A stretch of DNA of 64,000 nucleotides, taken from NCBI RefSeq assembly GCF_003265345.1, contig NZ_QFWW01000001.1, positions 633,566 through 697,565 on the forward strand. Reading direction: 5' to 3'. Below the pieces are notes generated by a model. That model did not search any database, was not told where the DNA came from, and saw only the letters and a program-made list of their open reading frames with translations. The translations under genes and the position numbers were made by a program. Of this stretch, positions 24,205 through 32,233 are shown piece after piece (the first letter of the stretch is position 1; the number at the start of each line of letters is the position of its first letter). This DNA comes from Lentzea terrae. Lineage in GTDB: Bacteria; Actinomycetota; Actinomycetes; Mycobacteriales; Pseudonocardiaceae.

Positions 24205-24753
24205 TCAGCTGGACCTGCCGAAGAGTGGGTGCGGGCTCTGCTTCAGAGTGGGGACCGTACCGTCGAACCACTCGGCCTGCCGGATCTCCCTCATGGCCTG
24301 CTTGCGCGTCTCGGCGTCGAGGCGGTCGAGGAACAGCACGCCGTCGAGGTGGTCCGTCTCGTGCTGGATGCAGCGGGCCAGCGTCTCGGTGCCCTCGACC
24401 TCGATCGGCTCGCCGTGCATGTTCCAGCCCTTGGCCACGACGTGCAGGTGGCGCTTGCAGTCCCACGACATGCCGGGGATGGACAGGCAGCCTTCCGGGC
24501 CGTCCTGCATCTCCTCGCCGACCACCTCCCACGTCGGGTTGACGAGGTGTCCCGCGAAGCCGTCGCAGTGGTAGGTGAACACGCGCAGCCCAACACCGAG
24601 CTGAGGCGCGGCGAGTCCTGCTCCGCCCGCGTCCTGCATCGAGTCCCAGAGGTCCTTGACCAGGGTGCGCAGTTCCTTGTCGAAGTCGGTGACCTCGACG
24701 GCGGCGGTGCGCAGCACCGGGTCGCCGAACAGGCGGATGGGTTGGACGGTCAC
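24205..24753 (-). CDS. def: peptide deformylase
   Basis: Metalloenzyme of 182 residues removing N-formyl groups from nascent proteins. The three family motifs are present: [24 protein letters not shown] (metal Cys) and [14 protein letters not shown] (two metal His and catalytic Glu). The GTG at 24753 gives [15 protein letters not shown], the usual N-terminus. It overlaps none of its neighbours, but fmt begins 2 bases after its stop. A 49-codon frame with good reading-frame composition precedes it by 47 bases. Confidence 0.96.
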   Translation of the reverse strand: MTVQPIRLFGDPVLRTAAVEVTDFDKELRTLVKDLWDSMQDAGGAGLAAPQLGVGLRVFTYHCDGFAGHLVNPTWEVVGEEMQDGPEGCLSIPGMSWDCKRHLHVVAKGWNMHGEPIEVEGTETLARCIQHETDHLDGVLFLDRLDAETRKQAMREIRQAEWFDGTVPTLKQSPHPLFGRSS

Positions 24754-24800
24754 GCAGTGCTCCTCGTGGTGGACTGGGGGCCAGTCTACGAGGAGCGCGG

Positions 24801-24950
24801 TCAGTGCTCGGACGCGCTGCCGAGGAAGATCACGCCCACCAGCGCCGCGAGGAAGTGGCCGGTGAACCGCAGCGCCGTCAGCACGGGGCGGAACAGCGCG
24901 TGGAAGTTGACGTGGGCTGCCGGAGCGCCGGAAACAGTGTGCGTCGTCAT
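24801..24950 (-). CDS. possible 49-residue small membrane protein upstream of def
   Basis: Read leftward from ATG 24950 to TGA 24801-24803, this frame encodes [10 protein letters not shown], a middle [14 protein letters not shown], a hydrophobic stretch [16 protein letters not shown] and the tail SASEH. One membrane segment is plausible. Third positions are strongly G/C, as in real genes of this genome. It lies just upstream of def on the same strand, where it could be co-transcribed. I do not recognise a family. Confidence 0.45.
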   Translation of the reverse strand: MTTHTVSGAPAAHVNFHALFRPVLTALRFTGHFLAALVGVIFLGSASEH

Positions 24951-25022
24951 GCCGTCAACTGTGCCGTTCGCGCAGGTCAAACCACATCGGCTCGCAGTAT
25001 CGAGCCGGTGTCAGCCCGAGGT

Positions 25023-25084
25023 AGGAAGATCACGCGCCGACCTCGGCCGGAAGGCCGATGTCCCCAGGTCATGAGGCTGAGGCG
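25023..25084 (+). repeat. imperfect 62-base direct repeat, left copy
   Basis: It matches 25823-25884 at 46 of 62 positions without gaps. The first 8 bases (AGGAAGAT) are identical, and near the end the 15-base block CCAGGTCATGAGGCTGA-like is identical. The copies lie exactly 800 bases apart, in the same orientation, either side of the damaged response-regulator/DUF6326 segment. Confidence 0.65.
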
Positions 25085-25091
25085 GCACCGG

Positions 25092-25560
25092 TCAGCCGGT
25101 CAGGCCGGCGTCGTGCGAGAGCAGGGTGATCTGGGTGCGGTTGTTGAGGTCGAGCTTGGTCAGGATGCGGGACACGTGGGCTTTGACCGTGGCCACGCTC
25201 ATGAACAGCTCGCGCCCGATCTCGGCGTTGGAACCGCCGCGCGCCACGGCGATCGCCACCTCTCGCTCCCGGTCGCTGAGCCGACTCAGGACGGTGGCGG
25301 CGTGCCGTCGCCTCGCGTCGGCGCCGGTGTGGCCGAGGTGGGCGATCAGCTGCCGGGTCACCCGTGGGCGACAGCATCGGCTCGCCCTCCGCCACCCGGA
25401 AGATCGCCCGCAGGATGTCGGCGGGCGGGGTGTGCTTGAGCAGGAAACCGCTGGCGCCGGCCCACAGTGCGCGGAGCACGTGTTCGTCCGTGTCGAAGGT
25501 GGTCAGCACGATGATCTCGGGCGGGTCCGGCCGCGAGCGCAGCTGCTCGGTGGCGGCGGG
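25092..25560 (-). pseudogene. broken NarL/FixJ-type response regulator
   Basis: Two reading frames together give the C-terminal two thirds of a LuxR-type response regulator. The first gives ATEQLRSRPDPPEIIVLTTF, then the receiver end with GASGFLLKHTPPADILRAIF (25560 leftward to about 25361). The second gives the HTH half with LSDREREVAIAVARGGSNAE and TVKAHVSRILTKLDLNNRTQ (25361-25092). The switch falls in a run of three G in CCCACGGGTGACC at about 25358-25365; removing one G restores LSPT-VTRQLIAHLGH. The receiver N-terminus with the phospho-acceptor Asp is absent: the homology stops at about 25560, where a divergent DUF6326-like fragment begins. So it is both truncated and frameshifted. Confidence 0.8.
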
Positions 25561-25589
25561 GGTACGCGGAAGAAGTCCGGATCACCGAC

Positions 25590-25874
25590 GTGCTGCTGGT
25601 GGCGTCCGCGATCATGGTCGAGATCCCGATCCTGATGGTCGTGCTGTCCCGGACGCTGAAGCCGGCCACGTACTGGTGGACCACCGTCGCCGCGGTCACG
25701 CTGACCGCGGTCTTCATCATCGGCGGCGGTTCGACACGCCCGCACTACTTCGTCCTCGCCACCATCGAGCTGGTGCTCATGGCACTCGTGGTGCGGCAAG
25801 CCTGGCAGTGGCGCGCACGTGCAGGAAGATCGGGTGCAACGCTCGGCCTGGAGGTGGACACCTCCAGGTCATGA
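25590..25874 (+). pseudogene. 5'-truncated DUF6326-like membrane protein remnant
   Basis: The frame from GTG 25590 encodes LLVASAIMVEIPILMVVLSR, then two more membrane segments (TTVAAVTLTAVFIIGGGS and YFVLATIELVLMALVVRQAW). It resembles the C-terminal part of DUF6326-type four-helix proteins. Coding similarity continues upstream in frame (GYAEEVRITDV) only to about 25560, where the broken response regulator begins on the other strand, so the first membrane helix and its start are missing. The last ~17 codons read into the right copy of the 62-base repeat. A short functional protein from GTG 25590 cannot be excluded. Confidence 0.6.
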
Positions 25875-25884
25875 GGCTGATGCG
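25823..25884 (+). repeat. imperfect 62-base direct repeat, right copy
   Basis: Partner of 25023-25084, with 46 of 62 bases identical. It ends at the ATG-AGG-CTG just before the ECF sigma gene, so it may carry that gene's promoter or leader. Confidence 0.65.
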
Positions 25885-25909
25885 ACCGAGCTGGGAGGGG
25901 GCGGCCGCC

Positions 25910-26473
25910 GTGTCCGACGACGCCCCGTCGGACGCCGACCTGTGGGCACGAGGTGATGAGCAGGCGTTCGGTGAGCTCTACGACCGGTACGCCGAGGCGG
26001 TGTGGAACCACGCCTACCGGCTGACCGCGTCGTGGTCGACCGCCGAGGACCTCACGTCCGCGACGTTCCTGACGGCTTGGCGCCGCCGCACCGAGATGAC
26101 TCTCGTCCCGGACAGCGCGCTGCCGTGGCTGTTCACCGTGGCGGGCAACCTGGCGCGCTCAGAGTTCCGCCGCAAGGCCAGGTTCAGCCGTCTCCTGCTC
26201 CGCGTGCCCCGCAACGACGTGCAGCGCGACCACGCCGACGAGGTCGCGTCGTCCGTCGACCACGAGACCCGTCTGCGCGAGGTGCTGCAGGCGGTCGAGC
26301 GCCTGCCGCGCGCCGAACGCGAGGCCGTGGAGCTGGTCCTGCTGGGCGAGCTGACGACCGCCGAGGCCGCCGAGGTACTGGGCGTGGCCGAGGTGAGCGT
26401 CCGTTCGCGGATCTCCCGTGCCCGTACCCGCCTGCGCAAGGAACTGCCCAGCGACACCCTGGAGGTGCAGTGA
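25910..26473 (+). CDS. ECF-type RNA polymerase sigma factor
   Basis: A 187-residue sigma factor with region 2 (FGELYDRYAEAVWNHAYRLT, then AEDLTSATFLTAWRR) and region 4 (VERLPRAEREAVELVLLGEL, TAEAAEVLGVAEVSVRSRIS). The GTG at 25910 has GGGAGGGG 9 bases upstream. In-frame ATGs at 25871 and 25880 lie in the 62-base repeat and lack a ribosome site. The stop overlaps the next gene's ATG (TGATG), which pairs it with a single-pass membrane protein in the way of sigma/anti-sigma genes. The inducing signal is unknown. Confidence 0.9.
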   Translation: MSDDAPSDADLWARGDEQAFGELYDRYAEAVWNHAYRLTASWSTAEDLTSATFLTAWRRRTEMTLVPDSALPWLFTVAGNLARSEFRRKARFSRLLLRVPRNDVQRDHADEVASSVDHETRLREVLQAVERLPRAEREAVELVLLGELTTAEAAEVLGVAEVSVRSRISRARTRLRKELPSDTLEVQ

Positions 26474-27597
26474 TGACCATCAACCTGCCGCCTCTCCGCG
26501 AGCTGCCCGCGGACGTGAAGGAACGCATGCGCCCGGCCTTCACCGAGGCCTCCACCCGCCGCAGCCACACCCCGCTCGCCGTGGCCGCCGCTGTGGCGCT
26601 GCTCATCGCGGGCGGTGTCGCCGTCACGCACCAGATGACCAGGGACGCGGACCCGGCGGACGGCCGCGTCGTCAGCCCGTCCGGCCTCGACGTCGATCGA
26701 TGCCGCGCCGCGCTGAATGACCGGAGCTGGTCCTCCAGCAAGATGGTGGTGTTCGGTCTGCACAAGGTCCTCGTGGGCGATGATGGGCGCTTCTGCGGCC
26801 TGACCCGGTCCAGGGCGATCGTCATGAGCGCCGACGCGCGTCCGCTCCAGATGGAAGCCGGTTCTCTCGTCTTCCGCTCCGAGAACATCATCGCGGGCGT
26901 GCCCCCGCTCGGCGCACGGCAGGCGCGGGCACGCGAGTTGAGTCCCGGCAACAGCAGCCGCGGTTCCACCGCCTCCGTCGTCACCCCGGAGTTCTTCGTC
27001 ACCTACGCCGCCACCGGGACCAACGTCACCGAGATGGTCTTCGACGACCGCACCATCCCGGTCGCCGAAGGCACCGCCCCGGCGCTCGCCACGAAGGTCG
27101 ACAGCTTCGACAGCGGCGACGGCAATCCCTGGACGCCGGCGAACCTCCTGGCCAGGTGCGTCGACAACGCCGACCGCCAGGGCACCCCTGCCGAGGAGTT
27201 GCAGGGGTGGGAACCGCTGATCAGCACCAGCACCACCGGCGACCGCGGAATGTCACTGGCCCACCTCGGTCACCGGAAGTGGGCCACCTGCACCTTCTCC
27301 CAGTTCGGCGCCGACATCCTGGCCACGGTCGACGCCGGCGACCCGGACAAGACGGTGCACTTCAGCGGATTCCACCTCGGATCCGAGTACACCCTCGTCG
27401 GACGCACCAACCCGCTGGCCAAGACCATCGAGCTGTACTCCGGCAGCACCCGTGCGGCAGTCGTGGACGTCGCCGACGGCTTCTTCATCGCCACCGTTCC
27501 CGTCTCCACTGCCGGCACCAGGACCGGAGTGCCCGACCTGCAGGTCATCGCCCGCAGCGCCAAAAACGAGATCGTCTACCTGGGCGGGTTGGGCTGA
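26473..27597 (+). CDS. single-pass membrane protein, probable partner of the ECF sigma factor
   Basis: A 374-residue protein. The cytoplasmic N-terminus of ~35 residues (LPPLRELPADVKERMRPAFT) resembles those of sigma-associated membrane proteins. One membrane helix follows (PLAVAAAVALLIAGGVAVTH, about 37-56), then an extracytoplasmic domain of over 300 residues with several Cys and no recognised family. The ATG overlaps the sigma stop by one base, so translation is coupled. An anti-sigma role is inferred from that coupling and the topology; no zinc-binding HxxxCxxC is visible. Confidence 0.75.
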   Translation: MTINLPPLRELPADVKERMRPAFTEASTRRSHTPLAVAAAVALLIAGGVAVTHQMTRDADPADGRVVSPSGLDVDRCRAALNDRSWSSSKMVVFGLHKVLVGDDGRFCGLTRSRAIVMSADARPLQMEAGSLVFRSENIIAGVPPLGARQARARELSPGNSSRGSTASVVTPEFFVTYAATGTNVTEMVFDDRTIPVAEGTAPALATKVDSFDSGDGNPWTPANLLARCVDNADRQGTPAEELQGWEPLISTSTTGDRGMSLAHLGHRKWATCTFSQFGADILATVDAGDPDKTVHFSGFHLGSEYTLVGRTNPLAKTIELYSGSTRAAVVDVADGFFIATVPVSTAGTRTGVPDLQVIARSAKNEIVYLGGLG

Positions 27598-27607
27598 TCA
27601 TGGCCGT

Positions 27608-28126
27608 ATGACCTGGACGGCACCGCAAGTCGAACTGACCGAAGAACCGCTGCTGGGCGCGGAACGCCCGATGCTGGAAGCGTGGCTCGACCGCCATCGG
27701 GCCACGTTCCTGCGCAACTGCACGGGCCTGACCGGCGAGCAGCTCGCCGTGGCCAGCACGCCTCCGTCCAACCTCACCCTGCTGGGCCTGATCCGCCACC
27801 TCGCCGACGTGGAACGCGTCTGGTTCCGCATCCGCGTCGCCGGCCAGGACGTCAAGCCCCGCTACAGCGAACCCCCGAACTGGGACGCCGCCTTCGAGCA
27901 CCTCGACCCGAACCGCGCCGAGTCCGAGTACGCCGACCTCGTCGCCGAAATGGCCGAGGCCCGCACAGCCGTCGCCACGCGAGATCTCGACGACACCTTC
28001 GTGCACGCGCGGTGGGGCGAGATCTCGGTGCGGTGGCTCTACATCCACATGATCGAGGAGTACGCGCAACACAACGGCCATGCCGACCTCATCCGCGAAG
28101 CCATCGACGGCCGCACGAACACGTAG
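27608..28126 (+). CDS. DinB/DUF664-family protein
   Basis: A 172-residue protein of the DinB-like four-helix bundle superfamily (DUF664 branch). NLTLLGLIRHLADVERVWFR carries the first metal-type His, and YIHMIEEYAQHNGHADLIRE carries the HxxxxxxHxxH-like pair at the C-terminus. Relatives are metal-dependent thiol transferases or uncharacterised. The ATG at 27608 follows the upstream stop by 10 bases, so it may share the sigma-factor transcript. The role is not assignable beyond family. Confidence 0.88.
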   Translation: MTWTAPQVELTEEPLLGAERPMLEAWLDRHRATFLRNCTGLTGEQLAVASTPPSNLTLLGLIRHLADVERVWFRIRVAGQDVKPRYSEPPNWDAAFEHLDPNRAESEYADLVAEMAEARTAVATRDLDDTFVHARWGEISVRWLYIHMIEEYAQHNGHADLIREAIDGRTNT

Positions 28127-28195
28127 CGCACCCACCCGCGACGAACTAACGGCCGTGAGCACTAGTGCGGGGGTCACGGAGGCTTGCGCGTGGTG

Positions 28196-28474
28196 TCAGT
28201 CGTGGCGGGTGCCCGGCCAGATCCGGCGGTCCAGCGCTCCCCACGCCCACCCGGCCACCAGGGCGAACGCCAGTGCGCCGGCGGGCTGTCCGAGTGCCAG
28301 CAGGAACACGGCCAGCAGGCCCGCGACGATGATCAGGGCGGACCAGGCGTGGCTGCGGCGGTCGCGCGCGGGAGGTTGTTCGGCGCGTTCGAGGGTGTGG
28401 GCGAGCGCGGGGTCCTCGTCGCGGAGCCGGCGTTCGATCTCGCACAGCGCTTGGCGTTCGCGGTCGCTGAGCAC
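28196..28474 (-). CDS. DUF3040-family small membrane protein
   Basis: A 92-residue protein typical of actinobacterial DUF3040. The N-terminus MLSDRERQALCEIERRLRDE is characteristic of the family, a short linker DPALAHTLERAE follows, and two close membrane helices come next (SALIIVAGLLAVFLLALG and ALAFALVAGWAWGAL). The function of the family is unknown. It lies 24 bases after the GreA-like gene, on the same strand. Confidence 0.9.
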   Translation of the reverse strand: MLSDRERQALCEIERRLRDEDPALAHTLERAEQPPARDRRSHAWSALIIVAGLLAVFLLALGQPAGALAFALVAGWAWGALDRRIWPGTRHD

Positions 28475-28498
28475 GACACACCTCCTGGACGGGTGGGG

Positions 28499-28948
28499 TC
28501 AGCGGGCGTGCGCTCTGCTGTAGGGCACGGCGTTGAGCAGGGTGACGCGAACCGTGGCGCCGCTGGGCACGCGGTAGGCGTGCTGTTCGCCGCGGCGGGC
28601 GCCGTTCACCGCCGCTCCCAGTGGGGAGTCCGCGGAGTAGACCTCGATCTTGCCGTGTTCCGCGCTGCGGACGCCGAGCAGGAACGTTTCGGTTTCGCCC
28701 GTGTCGTCGAAGCGGACGGTGAGCACCATGCCGGGTTCGGCGATGCCGTCGTCCGGAGGGTCCTCGCCGACGACCGCGTTGGTGAGCAGGTCGCTGATCT
28801 CGCGGATGCGCCGGTCGCGAGCTTGCTCTGGCACGACTCCCGACGGGTCGTCGTGCTGGAGGCGGGCGGGCGCGAGCAGTGCCGTCAGTTCGTTGCGGAG
28901 ACGGTGGTGCGCTTGAGGTGTCAGCCAGACGCGTTGGGTGGTGCTCAT
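28499..28948 (-). CDS. GreA/GreB C-terminal-domain protein (transcription-factor-like)
   Basis: A 149-residue protein. The C-terminal half is the FKBP-like GreA/GreB domain (MVLTVRFDDTGETETFLLG, VYSADSPLGAAVNGARRGEQ, YRVPSGATVRVTLLNAVPY), the part that binds RNA polymerase beta'. The N-terminal half (LTPQAHHRLRNELTALLAPA, RDRRIREISDLLTNAVVGED) is a shortened coiled coil whose tip lacks the clear acidic pair of true cleavage factors. It is therefore likely a Gre-like or Rnk-like polymerase-binding protein rather than GreA itself. GGAGG lies 9 bases before the ATG. A strong terminator lies just upstream. Confidence 0.85.
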   Translation of the reverse strand: MSTTQRVWLTPQAHHRLRNELTALLAPARLQHDDPSGVVPEQARDRRIREISDLLTNAVVGEDPPDDGIAEPGMVLTVRFDDTGETETFLLGVRSAEHGKIEVYSADSPLGAAVNGARRGEQHAYRVPSGATVRVTLLNAVPYSRAHAR

Positions 28949-28969
28949 CGTGGTGCCTCCGGGGTGAGT

Positions 28970-29009
28970 GCCGTCAGGGCGGTCTGGGGGGAGGTACCGC
29001 CCTGACGGC
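28970..29009 (-). terminator. strong hairpin terminator of the pucR-dadA-small-ORF unit
   Basis: A perfect 14-base-pair stem (28970-28983 with 28996-29009, GCCGTCAGGGCGGT) around a 12-base loop. It lies after the 55-residue gene and before the GreA-like gene. Confidence 0.8.
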
Positions 29010-29067
29010 GGGGGCGTCCGTGCTGGCCGGATTGGTCGGCCCGCGACCCGCACGGACTGGGGAAGGG

Positions 29068-29235
29068 TCAGTGGTGGCGATCGGCGCGCCGGAGCATCGT
29101 CTCGACGTCGTGGGCGTAGCCGGTGGCCACGCGCAGGAGGATGTCTCGCTGGACGCGGAGGAAGTCGTTTTCCGCCCGCAGCCACGCCAGTTCGGCTCGC
29201 TCGTCGTCCGTCAACGAGGTGTGTTCGGCTGCCAC
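29068..29235 (-). CDS. 55-residue coiled-coil protein resembling the end of an IS3-type OrfA
   Basis: Read from GTG 29235 to TGA 29068, it encodes MAAEHTSLTDDERAELAWLR, then AENDFLRVQRDILLRVATGY and a short basic tail. The heptad pattern (AELAWLRAEN, LRVQRDIL) resembles the leucine-zipper end of IS3-family OrfA proteins. There is no HTH and no OrfB, so it is a free-standing small protein, not an insertion sequence. AGGTGA lies 7 bases upstream, overlapping the dehydrogenase stop, and the gap between the genes is 7 bases. Third positions are G/C rich. Function unknown. Confidence 0.6.
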   Translation of the reverse strand: MAAEHTSLTDDERAELAWLRAENDFLRVQRDILLRVATGYAHDVETMLRRADRHH

Positions 29236-29242
29236 GTCGCGG

Positions 29243-30502
29243 TCACCTGAGCGGGTCGAACTCGCGCAGGGCGGCGGGCTGCTTGCCGGTGGTGATCTGT
29301 TCCGCGAGCAGGCGGCCGGTGATCGGGCCGTGCGCCAGGCCCCACATGCCGTGCCCGCCGGCGACGTAGACGCCGGGCGAGCGGGTCGCGCCGATGAGCG
29401 CCCGCCCGTCCGGGGTGACCGGGCGGGGGCCCACCCAGACGTCGGTGCGGTCGTCCCAGCGCACTCCGTCGAGCAGCGGCCGGACCGAGGCGATGATCGC
29501 GTCCACGCGTGCCTCGTCCAGGGGTGCGTCCGGGGCGCGGAACTCCATGGTGCCCGCTACGCGGAGGCCGCTCTGGTAGGGCGTGCACGCCACGCGGGCC
29601 TCCGGCAGGTAGACCGGGCCGCTGACCGGCTCCCGCACCGGCACGGTGAACGAGTAGCCGCGCCCGGCCCGCACCGGTGTGCGGACACCGGATCGTGCCG
29701 CCAGCCTCGACAGCCAGGCGCCGGTGGCGACGACGGCCACCTCGGCGGCGATCGTGTTGCCGTCCTCGGCTTTTACGACGACACCGGCGTTGTCGTCGTG
29801 GATGTCGGCCACGTCGAACGAGCGGATCGTGGCGCCTCGGGCGACGACCGCTCGGCCCAGCGCCCGCACGAACTCGCCGGGGTCGACGAAACGCTGTCCG
29901 TCGATGCGCACACCTGTCGTGAGCGCTTGCGAGGCAAGCGGGACCTGCTCGCGCAAGTCTGTTGTGGACAGTTCGTGGTGCTCGACCGGTTGTCCCGCCG
30001 CGGCGAGCCGGCGCAGTTCCCGAACCAGGCTCTCGGCCTGCGCGCGAGACGTGAAGGCGGCGGTGATCGGCGCGGCGACGGTGGGCACCTCGACGCCGTT
30101 GGCCGTGAGCACGTCATAGGCTTCTATGCACTCGTCGTTGAGCGGGAGGTTCGCCTTGACCGCCCTGGTCCAGGACGGCCACCTGCAGTTGGCGGCGAAC
30201 CGCGTCAGGAACGACCACAGCGACGGGTCGGCGGTGAGCGGGATGTGCAGCGGCGCGGCCGGGTTGAACAGTGACCGCAGGCCGTAGCACAGCACCGCCG
30301 GTTCGTTCAGCGGGATTGTCAGGCCCGGCGCGATCCAGCCGGCGTTGCCCCACGACGCACCGGCCGCGACGCCTGCTCGGTCGACCACCGTGACCTCGAC
30401 GCCGCGCTCCTGCAGGAACCACGCGGTGGACAGCCCCACCACACCTGCCCCGACCACCACCGCTGAGCGCGGGGCGCCGTCGAGGCGTTCGACGCCGACC
30501 AT
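29243..30502 (-). CDS. D-amino-acid dehydrogenase-like FAD oxidoreductase
   Basis: A 419-residue DAO-family flavoenzyme. The FAD loop SAVVVGAGVVGLSTAWFLQE lies near residue 14. ASWGNAGWIAPGLTIPLNEP is the DadA-type substrate/flavin segment, and GVYVAGGHGMWGLAHGPITG is the C-terminal FAD motif. DadA enzymes oxidise D-amino acids to keto acids at the membrane face. The substrate could also be another amino or imino acid. It follows the PucR gene by 85 bases and is probably controlled by it. The 55-residue gene follows. Confidence 0.87.
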   Translation of the reverse strand: MVGVERLDGAPRSAVVVGAGVVGLSTAWFLQERGVEVTVVDRAGVAAGASWGNAGWIAPGLTIPLNEPAVLCYGLRSLFNPAAPLHIPLTADPSLWSFLTRFAANCRWPSWTRAVKANLPLNDECIEAYDVLTANGVEVPTVAAPITAAFTSRAQAESLVRELRRLAAAGQPVEHHELSTTDLREQVPLASQALTTGVRIDGQRFVDPGEFVRALGRAVVARGATIRSFDVADIHDDNAGVVVKAEDGNTIAAEVAVVATGAWLSRLAARSGVRTPVRAGRGYSFTVPVREPVSGPVYLPEARVACTPYQSGLRVAGTMEFRAPDAPLDEARVDAIIASVRPLLDGVRWDDRTDVWVGPRPVTPDGRALIGATRSPGVYVAGGHGMWGLAHGPITGRLLAEQITTGKQPAALREFDPLR

Positions 30503-30587
30503 TCCGGCCTCCTGTCATCGCTTGTCCCGATGCCAGGATGCGGCGAGCGCGGCACGAACCGGGTGTCCGTTGCGCACAATTGAGTGG

Positions 30588-32138
30588 TCAGCGGTTGTCG
30601 GTTTCCGACACCTCCGCGGCCGCCAAGTCGATCATCATCGCGACCCGCTTGCCGGCGTCGTCCAGGTCGAGGCTGGTCACGTCGCCCATCTTCCGCAGCC
30701 GGTTGCGCACGGTGTTGCCGTGCACGCCGAGCCGCTCACCAGCCGCAGCGAGGTCACCCTGCGTTTCCAGCCAGGCACGCAACGTGGCCACGTAGCCGGT
30801 GCCGTGCTGAGCATCGTGCCGGCGCAGTTCCGCCACCGGCCCGCGCGCGGGCGTGCGGCCGACCCGTGCCGCCGAGCGCAGGCGCTGCAGCAGGATCTCG
30901 TCCCACGACTCGTCATACGCAGGCGGTGCGGTGTCACCGGTGTGCGTCTCGTGCAACGCAAGGCACTCGTCGGCCTCCTGCCGGCCCGCCGGCAGGTCCG
31001 CGGCCTCGGCGACCGAGCTGATTCCCGCCGACACCGTCACCTGCACGGGCAACGCCGCCCTCAGCGCCGCCAGCCAGTCCCGCGCCGCGGCCACCGGCTC
31101 GCCCGGCAGGATCGTGTACACGGTGGTGCCCGACAACGCACTGCGTCCCGGTCGCGACCAGCCGAACCCGGTGGTCGCCTGTTCGAACGCCAGCAACACG
31201 GCCGCGTGCCGCTCGTCGCCGATGTGCGCGCGAACCGCGACGACCCTCGCCGGGCCCGGCGGCAACCCGAGCTGGCTGACCACGGTCGCGGCGTCCGCGG
31301 TGCCCTCCAGCAGCCGGAACACCAGCTCCGACTCGACCTGGCGCTCCAGGTCGGCGCTGGCCCGCAACCGCAGCAGGTGCAGCGCCACGGTCCGGGCACC
31401 GTCGGTCAACGCGGTGTGCCGGGCACCTTCCAGCGGACCGGGGCACGCCACCCAGATCGCCCCCAACAGCTCGCGGCCCACCCTGACCGCAACCACCATC
31501 CGCCCGGTGAGGCCTCGATCAGGTCGCCCGGCGACGTACAGCGGCTCGTCGGAACCCAGCAGGTGCGCCCGCACGCCCTCCTCGTCGAAGAACTCCCGCA
31601 CCCACGAGGGCACCTGCCGGCCCATGATGGTCTCCAGCCGGGCCGCGTCGACCTCCTGCTGCGGGCTCGAGTACGCCAGCACGCGCGACAGCCGATCTTC
31701 GATCGTCACCGCCCCACCGGTGGCGTCGGCGAGGCTGTCGGCCAACGCGAACAGATCGGTCGGGCCGCGCCCCGACTCGGTCTCCCGGCCCTCCAGCACC
31801 AGGCCGTAGACCACACCTGCCAACTGGCTCCACGACAACGCCGGATCGGCCAGCATCACCGCGACGCCCGCAGCCTCCCCCACAGCGACGGCGTCTGCCA
31901 GGAACTCCTCATCGCCCCGTACGAGCACAACGACCGCACGCACCGCCACGGCCCCACGCACGGCATCGGCCACGGACTCGGCGCCGACGGCGAGGAACAC
32001 GTCGCCGCTCTCGGCACGACCGTCGGTGACGTCCCGGAGCACCACGCCGCGCAACTCCGCGGACCGCGGCACCGGGCAACAGCACAACCGGACCCCGTAC
32101 CCACCCAGCACGTTGACCAGCCGGTCCAGCCTCACCAT
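30588..32138 (-). CDS. PucR-family transcriptional regulator
   Basis: A 516-residue activator. It has an N-terminal PucR domain (LRGVVLRDVTDGRAESGDVF), a middle GGDEF-like/GAF-like region, and a C-terminal PucR-type HTH (LRAWLETQGDLAAAGERLGV then HGNTVRNRLRKMGDVTSLDL). PucR proteins control purine, amino-acid and gamma-aminobutyrate catabolism. The neighbouring D-amino-acid dehydrogenase fits that. I use ATG 32138; GTG 32144 is nearly equivalent. The frame remains open further upstream without family similarity. Confidence 0.9.
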   Translation of the reverse strand: MVRLDRLVNVLGGYGVRLCCCPVPRSAELRGVVLRDVTDGRAESGDVFLAVGAESVADAVRGAVAVRAVVVLVRGDEEFLADAVAVGEAAGVAVMLADPALSWSQLAGVVYGLVLEGRETESGRGPTDLFALADSLADATGGAVTIEDRLSRVLAYSSPQQEVDAARLETIMGRQVPSWVREFFDEEGVRAHLLGSDEPLYVAGRPDRGLTGRMVVAVRVGRELLGAIWVACPGPLEGARHTALTDGARTVALHLLRLRASADLERQVESELVFRLLEGTADAATVVSQLGLPPGPARVVAVRAHIGDERHAAVLLAFEQATTGFGWSRPGRSALSGTTVYTILPGEPVAAARDWLAALRAALPVQVTVSAGISSVAEAADLPAGRQEADECLALHETHTGDTAPPAYDESWDEILLQRLRSAARVGRTPARGPVAELRRHDAQHGTGYVATLRAWLETQGDLAAAGERLGVHGNTVRNRLRKMGDVTSLDLDDAGKRVAMMIDLAAAEVSETDNR

Positions 32139-32173
32139 CAACACACCGTAGCCGCCGGGCCCGAAACGCCGCC

Positions 32174-32210
32174 GTCCCGCGAGCGGCGTGGTGAAACGCG
32201 CTCGCGGGAC
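32174..32210 (-). terminator. hairpin terminator after ggt
   Basis: A perfect 12-base-pair stem (32174-32185 with 32199-32210, GTCCCGCGAGCG) around a 13-base loop, 24 bases beyond the ggt stop and ahead of pucR on the same strand. Confidence 0.8.
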
Positions 32211-32233
32211 GACGGACAGGGTCGGTGGCGGGC

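Noticed and set aside
29068..29235. Remnant insertion sequence (IS3)
   Set aside because: Only a coiled-coil resemblance. There is no HTH, no OrfB, and I could not find terminal inverted repeats or target duplications around it.
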